From positions 682,001 to 746,000 of the forward strand of contig CM075348.1 in NCBI GenBank assembly GCA_037693485.1: 64,000 bases of DNA, in the 5' to 3' direction. This DNA is from Kitagawia praeruptora. Lineage: Eukaryota > Streptophyta > Magnoliopsida > Apiales > Apiaceae. The position numbers were made by a program, and so were the translations under genes. Shown in pieces: positions 46,939 through 57,979 of this stretch (its first letter is position 1; each line of letters opens with the position of its first letter). A model generated the notes under the pieces. It ran no database searches and was not told the DNA's origin. It saw only the letters and a list, made by a program, of their open reading frames with translations.

Positions 46939-49682
46939 GTTATATATCCCAGAGATGACGCGACGTTAAAACAATAAATTCATTAAGATAATAAGAACTC
47001 TTGCCAAGTTCATAGTCGGACTACTTAATGTAGTATTGACATATAAAACCCTTATGGGAACTATTAAGTATCATGATAGTAACTTAGCTCGTTCTTGTAC
47101 CGACTAGTAAGGCGACAGACCTTGAGGCATACGAGCAGGAGCACGATGATGCCTGATTATATGCTGACGATCGGATGGTGGATTCGATAGAGTACCCTAC
47201 TGAGGACCCGGAAGAGGTTCCAGCAAAGGGGGAGAATCCTGTTAGAGACAGGGAAGTTTACCTTGAGGAGATGAGGGCTACAGCCAGAGAGACTGTAAGA
47301 ATCTAGATATAGTGCTCAGAGAAGTGGGCGTAAAGAACTGAATTATGAAGAGAATTAAAGAGGCATATTGGATTCATAGCTGGACTGCCGGATGAAGTAC
47401 CAGCAAGTAAGAATGATGCATGATTATCAAAGACATCGATATATGTTGGGAAGTAGAGTCCCAGGAACAATGGAGATAGAGGCAAGAAGTGTAATATCAT
47501 TTGATAAATGGGTTAAGTTTGAATATTGTCAATAATAATTTGCCATGAGAAGGAAGATTTCATAGGTTATAATTTATAAAACCAAATTGAGATTGATGAG
47601 GTGGTTTATCCAGTGAGATGTCCATTTTATGAATGGATTAGCTTAGAAAGTAAAGATAGTGGAAAGCAATGGCCTGAATGGATAAAGTTACATAAGGAAG
47701 TAGTAAGCGAGACAATGATCTCGGAACCTACAAGAGGAAAAGACCAGTAAGTCAATGATAAACTTGTAACAAGACTACTGTCAGAGACCAAGTATAAGTT
47801 TAGTTCAATCCAGTGGAAGGATGGACCAGAAACATTATATGCATGTGATTCAGAGGAATATTACATTCTTTCTTTTCCTTGAATGGATTATGGTAGTTAC
47901 CTTAAGTTTATTTCGACACTGAATCGTAAATGGATTAGGTAAGGCGAGCAGTGGTTAAGGTGTGATTGAGAATACTTTTAGATGAAACCTGAAAGAACAG
48001 GTGTAGGCCAAGTTCTTGAAGTAAGAGTTTTGGCAAAATGAAGTCAACTTAATAGGACATATGATCAATAGGAGTAGTGTTGGTCGATCCCACCAAGTTA
48101 AAGACAGTTTCAAATGGAGAAAGGCCAACCACACTGGCAAGGGTGAGGAATTTCATAAGATTCACGAGGTATTACCAAAGATCTGCTCAGGACTTTACAA
48201 AGAGTGCAGTCCCATAACCCGACTTATTAGTAAGACTAAAAGTTTGAATGTACAAGATAAATGGGGGAAGATCTCCCTGGAGCTAAAGATAAAATCGGTA
48301 ACGACCCAACATTGGCGTTACCTAATGAAGGAAGGAAAATTTTGGAATTTATTAGGATGCACCTCGTACAGGTTTAGGTGCTGTGCTTGTGCAACACGGT
48401 AGGGTAATTGCGGATGCATTCGGACAGCAGGGTTCATCAGATTCGGAAGGCCCTGGTAGTGCCAGTTTCGTGGAATGACTAACTTGACGGTAGTGTTCAT
48501 TCTAAGACTAGATTTTAGGTAGACTAGTATTCGGTAGTATCGACTATTAGGACGATTATGTACCGGAAAGATGTGGTATGTTTCAGTTTGGAGACTTTGA
48601 TTTCCCTTCTAGGGGAGGTATATACATTTGGTTTCTTTCCAATGGTTAAACTCCCAACTTTATGTCAATCATTTCGTTATTATAACTATTTATGGTTCCA
48701 CCCGCTTGAATGTTCCTAGAAATATTCTTCGGGTATCGAACTGGATCTTCTTAGTGTCACCAGTGGGTGGATAGATTGACTGAAATTTCCCTAATCCTTG
48801 AAAGGAATTTGACAAATTTTAGCAAACCTTGTCTATCTGATTATCGGAATACGTCACTGAAGAGAGTGTAAACTGGAGCGAACCCCATGGATTGGGTAAG
48901 GTAGCCGTTATACGGGATGGTGGACAGACCCCAATTATTACGATTGATTATAGAGACAAAATTATGAAGTTGAGATTGGGCGGAAAAAAGGGAAATGTAA
49001 TTAAGAAACAAGCCGGATTGAGAAATTCTGGGATCGACTTAAATGAAAAGGCTGTTATGCCAAGAGTGTAAACTTTTGTGGCACGTGAAATTAATAAGAA
49101 TAACTGAAAGAATAAAAGTAAAGGAAAGGTGACCGGAGACGGTACCGAGAAGTCGATTGAGACTTATATGGAGTAAGGTTTTGAAAAGATCAAAATGTAT
49201 CAAAGTAGAAGGCACTATGCCAGCAATTGCTAGAAAAGTAATGCTATTAGCCGACCCCTAACTCACATGTTTTAGTATGGCAAGTTGAGGCCAAGTCACA
49301 AAGGATTAGCAATTAACTAGACCAGCAATGAAAGGATATAGCGGGGTTGCTTCTAATCAAGCGCCAACCGCGAGGACTTTTGATATAAAATGAATTGAGA
49401 TACATGATAATGGATTTTATAAATACCATGGATGTGTTAGGAATGAGGATGGTGACCAGTAAAGGTTATGAAGATTGTCAGAGATGGTGCAGTATGATGC
49501 ATAAATGTTATATGAAACTTAGTGTCCTCAAGAGGAGCATTAGGCATTAAGAGATTCACGTTGAACACGACCAATATCTTCCAGAACATCCTTGCTACCA
49601 TTACCAAGTTCCGTAAGAAAGAGCAGATAGACATGTGTTGTCTTTTTGGAAGGTCATATAGACTAACATTCGTATCTTTAAC
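46939..49682 (+). pseudogene. Decayed gag-pol of a Ty3 (Tekay/Del-like) element
   Basis: No long ORF survives. In 48147-48222 one frame reads VRNFIRFTRYYQRSAQDF followed by TKSAVP, and the adjacent frame continues ITRLISK. This is the end of the Ty3 reverse transcriptase. Near 48353-48420 another frame reads RTGLGAVLVQHGRVIA, the start of the RNase H domain. Gag-like acidic sequence with many stops is at about 47100-47280. From about 48500 to 49680 only vague integrase-like scraps remain. The 3' part of this element is missing and is replaced by an LTR fragment of another family. Confidence 0.6.
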
Positions 49683-50465
49683 ATTCTAACGGATTTATTT
49701 ATGGAGCTTTAGTATTTTATTAACATTCTAACGGATTTATTTATGGAGCTTTAGTATCTTGATGCTTTAAAGATCTGTGTGTGATGTATATCTGATATCC
49801 TCGTATGGTTGTGCTTAATTGTTAGATGCGTAGCTAACATCTAATTTGTTAATCTCTTGTGAAGTGAAAGTGGATCTTGAGATTTAGAACTTGTCATGCT
49901 AGCATAGGTTCATGATTGTTTATCAACATGATTCGTAGTATGAGATGAGAATACTTATATTGCCCTATGTGATCTTTATGGATAACTTGTTCTTCAACCG
50001 TTATGTTTTCAAATTCTATAGACATATAGGGTCTAAGCATAATTGGTGTCTATTCATCTTCTATCTCTTTTGTGGATGTATGTTTAGTTTGGTATACGTA
50101 TGCTGACAGATAGCGTGTACTTATTTCGTGTTGTCCGATCAGATATCATAATCATTGCATATAGTGATTAAAGGCGTCAGATCTAAGCGAAGTATTTAAT
50201 GAAGTTAGGATCCCATGTTCTCTTGCAGAAGTAATTCGATTCCAATTTTAGTTAGTTAGTTAATTCTTAGTTTGTTAGTTTACTTCTTAGTTAATTTAGT
50301 TTATTAAACCCAAAATTGTTATTTGTCTTAGCAGTGAATAATAATCATACATTGTTGCATCTACTGAATTGAATTAAAAACCAAATCTATGTGGGAACGA
50401 ACTTGACTTATATCTGTATTACTTGTGACCACGTACGCTTGCGTGATTTTGTGTAAACAAGTTTT
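49683..50465 (+). repeat. LTR fragment of the tRNA-Asp-primed family, with a 42-bp tandem duplication
   Basis: From 49725 to 50465 the sequence follows the 3' part of the LTR at 55404-56764, starting at attctaacggatttattta. It includes a few internal bases after the LTR (gtaaacaagtttt). The first 42 bp occur twice (49683-49724 and 49725-49766). It is more diverged than the two LTRs of the young element, so it is an older family member. Confidence 0.85.
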
Positions 50466-50719
50466 ATGTTCATGGATCGGAGCTGAGCTCCGCTCCATTG
50501 ATAGCTCCATTGACAGGCCTACTCTCTAATAATACATGTCGCAATTCTGTGAAGCTAAAAGGTTTGTATAGCAAGCATGCTAATAAGATATAGTTTTCAT
50601 ATGGTTACCAATTGCATGCGTTTAAGAATTTGTGGGTATTTTTTCATTGCACTTGTATATGACTTCGAAAATCATTTTTATCGATTAAATCTTGTTTTCT
50701 GGTTTGTATTTCCAAGACA

Positions 50720-50857
50720 ATGATGAAGGACCCGTACGCAAACTATGTGATTCAAAAGATTATTCACACATGTAGTGGCGATCAGAGGGAAATGTTGTTT
50801 TGCCGTATTAGTGCACATCCTAGTTCAATGAACAAATATACACACGGGAAAGGGTAA
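50720..50857 (+). pseudogene. PUMILIO (Puf RNA-binding repeat) gene fragment
   Basis: The frame reads MMKDPYANYVIQKIIHTCSG and later HPSSMNKYTHGKG, then TAA. This is the last Puf repeat region of a plant PUMILIO protein ('MKD.YANYVVQK', then 'L.KYTYGKHI'). A splice-acceptor-like tttccaag precedes it. The family sequence should continue GKHI; here a TAA falls between GKG and HIAAQ, so the exon is broken. Only about 45 codons remain. DNA from 50466 to 51096 is probably intron and 3' sequence of the same gene fragment. It abuts the duplicated metaxin segment. Confidence 0.75.
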
Positions 50858-51044
50858 CACATTGCAGCTCAATAAATATATGGAGAATGTCGGTTTTGGT
50901 TATGACTGGATCGTCTTACTCTTATTCTCTCTGCTTGTCATAATTTTCCCTCACCTCAATAGATCGTTTGTGGTGTTAAAATAGTTGTCCGGAAATATAT
51001 AGAGATTCAGTGCTCCCTGAGTTAATTTTGTGCTCTTTCATGAG

Positions 51045-54000
51045 CTACAGCTCTATTTGTGTTGCTATTATAACTCCTTCTACCTTTGTTGAAAATAAAT
51101 ATTTGGCCCTTCTAAAAGTTTTTTCTTCCTCTATCTTTTCCCTTTTGGGTTTGCTCCTCGGATTTGAACCTGGATGAAAAATAGTACAGGGGCTCATGAA
51201 TCAGTAAACCAAGCATAAAGAAAGGCAACAACCAGAAAGTGTATAGTAGACAGCGCAAAGTTAAATTGTAATATACACATATATTACTACACACTAAAGA
51301 TAAGCCATTTTCTTGGCAAAAAAAAAAAAAGATAAGTCATTTTTATCAAGATCACTATGAAAGCTTTGGAATGGAAATGTGTCCGAGGTTTCAACTGAGT
51401 TCCCAAATCAATAATTTGGGAAGATATAGCAAGTTCACAAAATGGGGGCAACAGGAGTACCTTTGTATTTAATAACCCGGAACAAAACTTAGCAATGTAA
51501 TAAATCAAAACCTTGAGCATTAATTAGGATAAGAAGCTCGTTAAACCTTTTATCTCAAAACTAGGGGTCATTTATTGTACCAACTATAATATGCATTTAA
51601 GGTACCAACTACGGCTTAAAATGCAATCTCTTTTAATATGATCATTGCATGCTCAACATTAATTACTTTCAGCGATAAGCACTATAAACATATAGCTGGA
51701 TCCTCGACTCCTCATTAGCTACGTTTTCAAGAGCCAACATTAGATGTGTTTCTCATCCTACCGGAAAAGATTACAGTCTAACCTTCATGATGGATTGAGC
51801 CATAATATTCAATTTAAACGAAAAAACTAGTAATATGTTAGACAATCATACTAAGCAATAGACAACATCATGAACTTGTTCTGAAAAATTGAGACCCTAA
51901 AACGATAATTGATATACACCAGTATCATAATCATGGCTTAGACCAGCAAGGAAAGCAATTGGAAGGCATTCCATATTCAAGAATATTACAAAATAGTCAA
52001 AGTATTTAATATATTTTGGGACTTACGCCAGTTTGATGAACTTCTTCCAGATGCAGATGTTGATTGATACGACTGAGATTGTGATCCAGAAGACAAAGGA
52101 TCCCCAGGTTGTAGGCCAGATGATGAGTTACTAGTATCAACGTAATTTGTCATGAAGCTTTCAGCAGACTTTACAAGATTCGTATGGGTCAACAGCCTGC
52201 TCCTCAGATCTGACGTTTCCTAATTGAACACGAAGGAAAAATGAAGGACCCTCGTGTAAATATATACAAACTTATATTTCTCCAGGACATCAGTGAAGCT
52301 AAATGTCTAAAAGAAATATTAACATTACATACAGAACAAACATCGAAATGAATTGAGGATAAATCCAACAAGTAACTTCACTCTATCACAGGGAAATTCA
52401 CGTCACATCTTATAAGTGTTCCAATATATCAAATTTTTATTATTCCCCTCTCCCGCTCTCTCTCTCCCTCCCTCCCTCCCTCCCTCCCTCTATCTCTCTC
52501 CCCCCCCCCTCTCCCTCCCTCTACCGCTCCCTTCCTCCCTCTCTCTCTCTCTCTCCCTCTACGTGGTATTGCATATCAGCAAACCCATCTTTCCCATACA
52601 GGACTACGGATATTAGCAAGATAAAAATTCGGGATAGATTTGTACTATGTTTACTTAGAAATGACTATAATCATCATAATGGTGCACAATAAAATAAACA
52701 ATTCATCAGATTGAACAAGTGCAAGTGCTTAGCAAGCAATATCCAATCAATCAGACAACGAAAAGGCACGATAATAACTTAGGCTAGTGAATGGATTTCT
52801 CTCCTTATTTTTTCCTCCAAGTTGAAGTACCCCAATAACTTGGTCACTGTTTCCTATAGGTGAACACTTTCCACCCCCTGTGGCATATAATCAAAATATC
52901 AACCATTATTCTATAGATCACGGCATCACGCAAAAGTGTTTCATCTGTACTAGCTACTATGAACTCGCAAGTCAAATTAATGCAATAGCTCTCACCACAT
53001 GAGCAACATGGTTCCATATATATTAAAATTAATTTGCAATGTACTAACAAGCTTAGTAACATCCCGAGGAAGTCCCACAAATTAGTTTCTACAATTATTA
53101 AAAGAAAATGACTCAAACAAAACTCACAGGTAAAGCATGGAGCGTGAAAAGTACATGCCCAAGAAGTAAAGCATCCAAACTCGTAGGCCTGTCTTAGACG
53201 AAAACAAAGAGCAATATTAAGATGACAAATTACTCACTTATTCATGATCCAGACTTGATGCATATTAGAGATAGATGATGATCATGATATGTAACCTGTA
53301 ATTATAGCTACAGTGTATTCAAATATTACCTGCTTTCAAATAAATATAAATCTTCACCTAGCCTGGTAGACAAAGCCTCGTAAGCCTTGGTTGCTTTACT
53401 GTAAATCTGTCCACGAGGAACTAGTGAATTATTTAGAGTTTAATGAAATATGTGTGCATCTTTGGAACAAGGGGTTTAGAGGGAAAAAAACAGACGGAAA
53501 GATGTAATCATCCACTCTCGTGTGGCCCTATAAGGAGGAAATCAAGTTTACTCCATGAAAAAATACTTCACTATCCAAGTCAAAAATAGCAAGTATATTA
53601 ATACTCCTTAAGTTTTCTGTGACAAAGTATAGATGGTGGAGTATACCTCTTTCTCTCTACGATCAGCATTTTCTTTTGTAATGCCAAGTAGTTGCTTTGC
53701 AAGACTTACTTGCTTATAGTACAAAAACTTTGATATGGGCCACGGGAGATCTGAATAGTAAATCTTGTGTGCAGAAGTTCGATCAGAACCCACCCAAAGT
53801 TCATACATGACAGCATCAGCAAGCCAGGAAGTAATCATAGCCTTAATGGAAATCCATTCAGGAATGACATCCAGTCCAGTATCCAAATCAACAATACCAT
53901 CTTTTTTAAGAGTCTCAATCACACCGCCATTCTCATTATTATAGGCAACATAGCATTCATCAGTCTCAACATAAGGAATTTGGTCTGACAAAATTGAAAA

Positions 54001-54099
54001 ACATAAAAAATTTATGGTCTAAACTACAAGTAGAGAGTGCAGATAGTTGATGGATGGAGAAAGAGAGAGGGGAAGAGAGAGGGAGAGAGAGAGGGAGAG

Positions 54100-54144
<45 letters not shown>

Positions 54145-54324
54145 AAGAGAGGGAGAGGGAGAGAGAGCAGTACCTGAATCAGGATAGGTGAGATTATAAT
54201 TAAAAGAAAAGGGAAGGGCAGTAAGTTTGAGAAGAACGTAAACAGGCAAACAAGAAGGGCAGGCAGTAGGAAGGCCAAAGCAAGCTTTTCTAGCCACCAA
54301 TGTCATCTTCTTTCCTCCTTCCAT
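51045..54324 (-). CDS. Metaxin duplicate with replaced C-terminus, six exons, 314 aa
   Basis: Exons in transcript order: 54324-54174, 53984-53647, 53406-53330, 53188-53128, 52219-52027 and 51169-51045. Every splice site and phase of copy 1 is conserved and no stop interrupts the frame. The protein starts MEGGKKMTLVARKACFGLP (one Glu fewer) and is nearly identical to copy 1 through exon 5; exon 2 differs at two residues (KQVSLAKQ versus KQANLAKQ). In exon 6 homology stops near 51097, after RRAKYLF. The frame then runs into DNA beside the PUMILIO fragment, adding STKVEGVIIATQIEL before TAG. The C-terminal membrane segment and acidic tail are absent. If made, it would be a metaxin without its outer-membrane anchor. 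It may be a young pseudogene; polyadenylation is unknown. Confidence 0.75.
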
Positions 54325-54606
54325 GGCTGTGCCTGCATAAATCAAATTGTATCAGGCAGAAAGATTAAACCCCGATTCAAAGCAATCAAATAAATCATGA
54401 AATTTGAATGCTACCTGTTGTACTAGTTTTAAAGCTCGCAATCTCTTCAATTCGTCCGTTGCTTGCTTTCTTGTCTCGATGCCCCTTTAACTAGGGTTTT
54501 TTCTGGGTTTTAGACCCAACTTTCTTGTCCAATAATTCTTTACTCTTCTTCACGGGAAAAAAAAAAAAAAAAATCCCTTACTCTTTCATTTTACTTATTA
54601 TTATTA
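51097..54606 (-). repeat. Segmental duplication, copy 2 (metaxin locus)
   Basis: It matches 23546-27780. The left edge falls in the last metaxin exon. The right edge falls at ttattatta, directly against a Helitron terminus (CTAG at 54607-54610, minus orientation). The presumed promoter, leader, leader intron and telo-box (AAACCCTAG at 54499-54491) are included. Confidence 0.92.
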
Positions 54607-55403
54607 CTAGCTTAAAACCCGTGCGATGCACGGATTTTTTTAATATTATATTAATTTTTTTAATTATTTGAATTAATTTTTTTAAAACATAATTTTTGGA
54701 GACTTAAATTTTTAAATGAGATTATATGATGATAATTTTATAAATGTTATTCGTGATAATTCTAGAAAATGGGGAATTTTAGTTAAAAATTTAGAAAAGA
54801 TGATGGATTTTAGTTGAAAAAGATAATCGGTTAATTATAAGTAATTATATAATTATTTTTTATTAGATAGAATGCCCATGATATAATTGGAAAAATAGAG
54901 GATTTGGTTAGATAAAATTAAAAAGCTAACATGTTTTAGGTAAAAAAGGTAATTGATTAGTTTATAGTAATTATAAGTTAATTATGTTATTTTACCAAAT
55001 AAATTGCTTGTAATGTTTTTAGAAAAAGAGAAATTATTGTTGCCCGTGATATTTCTAGGAAAAGAGGGATTTTAATTATAAAATATAGAAAAAATGATAT
55101 GTTTTAACAAAAAAAGTTAATCGATTAATTATTAGTATTATCATATTACTATTTTATTTCATATAATAGAACTGCCCTTAATATACTTGAAAAATGAGAT
55201 ATATTAGTTAGAGAAAATAGAAAAGAAAACGGGAAAATTAAAAAGGTGACATGTTTTAGGTGAAAAAGGTAATTGATTAGTTTATACTAATTATAATTTA
55301 ATTATGTTCAATTAATAATTAAAATTGCTCATAGTTTTTTTTTAGAAAATGAGAAATTAACGTTTTCCTGTTATATTTCTAGAAAAAAAAGGAAATTAAT
55401 TAG

Positions 55404-56764
55404 TGATAAGTGGATTTATATCCACTTGGAACATTCTAAATCGGCTTAAATTGATTGTCTTGGGCTCAAGTTTCTTGTAGTTTTGATGTGTTTTGTTTAG
55501 TTGTGCAGATTTACAAGGATGTTGATTATGGTGGATGTTTTTGTCATTTTTGGAGATTTAATTTATTAAAATTCGGAATTATTGGGCTGCACGCGTGAGA
55601 TTCACTGTTTGGGCCATATCTTGAGTTCTATAAGTCTGTTTTCAGCCCGTAAGCAGTCCACGCGAAGATAACGAGATTCTCTATCATTCTAAGGTGGTCC
55701 AGAAGCCCAATTACGTCTGGAACGGCTCTGGAAAACAGAAGAAAAGTCAGCTACGAATTTCCCTTAAAAAACAGAATCAGTTTAGGAAACGTATCTTGCA
55801 GAAATTCTATTATAATTCTGTTTTGGTATTTTCTTGCTGGGCAAGATGTCTAGAGCCTATATAAACACATCCAACCCTTGTAAATTATGGAATAATTAGA
55901 TTATCATCATTAGGAGTAGAACTATTACATATCAATTACTTAGGTTTATTTGTATATTTTCATACTTTGTTTTTATCATGGTTTCATCAGATCCCATGAT
56001 GACGAGAGGTTCGATTATGAACTAATTGTTGTCATGGGATTCTAACGGATTTATTTATGGAGCTTTAGTATCTTGATGCTTTAAAGATCTGTGTGTGATG
56101 TATATCTGATATCCTCGTATGGTTATGCTTAATTGATAGATGCGTCATGAACATCTAATTTGTTAATCTCTTGTGAAGTGAAAGTGGATCTTGAGATTTA
56201 GAACTTGCCATGCTAGCATAGGTTCATAATTGTTTATCAATATGGTTGTGGTACGAGATGAGAATACTTGTATTGCCCTATGTGATTATTATGGATAACT
56301 TGCTCTTCAACCGTTATGTTTTCAAATTCTATAGACATATAGGGTCTAAGCATAATTGGTGTCTATTCATCTTCTATCTCTTTTGTGGATGTATGAGTAG
56401 TTTGGTATACGTATGCTGACAGGTAGCGTGTACTTGTTTCGTGTTGTCCGATCAGATATCATAACCATTGCATATAGAGATTAAAGGCGTCAGATCTAAG
56501 CAAAGTATTTAATGAAGTTAGGATTCCATGGTTTTTCTTGCAGAAGTATTTAGATTTCAATTCTTGTTAGTTAGTTAATTCTTAGTTTGTTAATTTACTT
56601 TCTTAGTTTAATTTAGTTAATTAAAACCCAATTTGTTATTTGTCTTAGCAGTGAATTAAAACCATACATTGTTGCATAGGTACAATACTGAATTAAAAAC
56701 CAGATCTCTGTGGGAACGAACTTGACTTCTATCTGTATTACTTGTGACCACGTACGCTTGCGTG
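55404..56764 (+). repeat. 5' LTR of tRNA-Asp-primed element
   Basis: It begins TGATAAGTGGATTTATATCC, which contains the palindrome ggatttatatcc. The part shared with the 3' LTR ends at gcttgcgtg. The 5' copy is followed by ttttagtgtaaacaag before the primer site, so its true end may be at gtaaaca (56778) and the 3' copy may lack the last bases. Confidence 0.88.
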
Positions 56765-56784
56765 TTTTAGTGTAAACAAGTTTT

Positions 56785-56802
56785 TGGCGCCGCTGCCGGG
56801 GA
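56785..56802 (+). other. Primer binding site, tRNA-Asp type
   Basis: TGGCGCCGCTGCCGGGGA is complementary to the 3' end of plant tRNA-Asp except at one position. This primer is typical of Athila-type and related elements and differs from the tRNA-iMet primer of the gag-only element at 2-11 kb. Confidence 0.85.
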
Positions 56803-56926
56803 TCATTGGTGTTTTATTTTTGGTTTATGTGCTTGTCAATAGTGGTCGTTAGAGTTCACTGACTCGGATTTCTTTTTCTCATCTATTCTTGTATAGTTCG
56901 TTGGTGTTTCAGGTACTTGTCAGAGA

Positions 56927-57979
56927 GTGTGGGCGTTGAAGATGGATTTTCTATCTTACTATGGAGTTCAGCAGGTGGCTAGTGTTTGTGAGCTATGTGC
57001 GGGCGCACATGAGACGTATCAGTGCTGGAGCAACCATGGTGGTATTCAACAGCCTCAGCAATGTGAGAGGTGTTTGGGCGTTCATGATCCATCGCAATAT
57101 TGTTACTACGGAGGAGTTGATCCATATGTCAGTTATGAAGAACAACCATATTTTCAATACTATCCTCAACAGTACCAGCAAGATGTTCCAGATATGTCAT
57201 ATGTCTATGGTAGTGAAGAGTTTCAACATCAGCAACCTACTCCTACTTTTCAGTCAGATGATGATTTGAAGGAGATTAGGGAGGAGATTAGGATGCTTGC
57301 AGAGAATAATGAGAAGCTTGTCAAATCTATGGGGACATTAGCTGCTCAAGTTTTGAGAGTCTTGGAACAAGAGAATCAGCAATTCATACAAGAGGCAATT
57401 CCAGAAAATAATAGTGACTTGGAGCAAGGTACTGCATGCTTAATTGAGGAAGACAAATTCCAAGAGGAGGAGAGTGTTCATAAGCAATGTGAGGAATTTG
57501 ATCAAGCTAGTGAGGTGGATGATTTGGAAAGGGCACTATTTGAGACAGACACTGATGAGCTACGCAAATTTCAAGAATTGTTTTGTGCGAACCTAGAAGA
57601 CACTGTTGGGCTACAGAAATTTCAAGAATTGGTATGTGCGAACCAAGAGGCTGATGAACATGAGAAAGATGCAGGTCTTCTACTTGTCTCAGAATTTAAA
57701 GATGGAGGTAGCGCATTAGAGCCAAGGGAGGAAGTTCTCGTTGAGGAACCAAAGGTTTCAGCAATTTACATTTACCCTCCTCCATTATATTCAAGTGAAG
57801 CCCGCGAAGGTGTGTTGTTCTACAAATTGTCAGATTTTGGGTCAACAGATGAAGGCATTGGAAGAGGACATGGTTGTTACCTGAATAGGTCAAGCAAGGA
57901 GAAGGAGCAAAAAGTGTGTCGCCGAGATGATGATGAAGTATTGCGAAGAGAGGACCAGGCGAACTATTATAATCCTTAA
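56927..57979 (+). CDS. Gag-like ORF of the tRNA-Asp-primed element, 350 aa
   Basis: An open frame runs from ATG 56927 (a second ATG at 56942 is equally possible) to TAA at 57977-57979. Near the N-terminus are two knuckle-like motifs, CELCAGAHETYQC (C-x2-C-x3-H-x4-C) and CERCLGVHDPSQYC (C-x2-C-x3-H-x5-C). These resemble the zinc-binding region near the end of Athila-type gag. A Tyr/Gln-rich part follows (PYFQYYPQQYQQDVPDM), then a likely coiled coil (DLKEIREEIRMLAENNEKLV). The C-terminal half is very acidic and holds a doubled phrase, KFQELFCANLED and KFQELVCANQEA. The usual gag capsid core is absent, so this is either the C-terminal part of gag or a derived protein. It is intact, consistent with the age of the element. 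Confidence 0.65.
   Translation: MWALKMDFLSYYGVQQVASVCELCAGAHETYQCWSNHGGIQQPQQCERCLGVHDPSQYCYYGGVDPYVSYEEQPYFQYYPQQYQQDVPDMSYVYGSEEFQHQQPTPTFQSDDDLKEIREEIRMLAENNEKLVKSMGTLAAQVLRVLEQENQQFIQEAIPENNSDLEQGTACLIEEDKFQEEESVHKQCEEFDQASEVDDLERALFETDTDELRKFQELFCANLEDTVGLQKFQELVCANQEADEHEKDAGLLLVSEFKDGGSALEPREEVLVEEPKVSAIYIYPPPLYSSEAREGVLFYKLSDFGSTDEGIGRGHGCYLNRSSKEKEQKVCRRDDDEVLRREDQANYYNP

Noticed and set aside
48061..48402. 113-codon ORF as an intact gene
   Set aside because: Only partly in the reverse-transcriptase frame; the conserved Ty3 phrases fall in two different frames, so it is a decayed pol.
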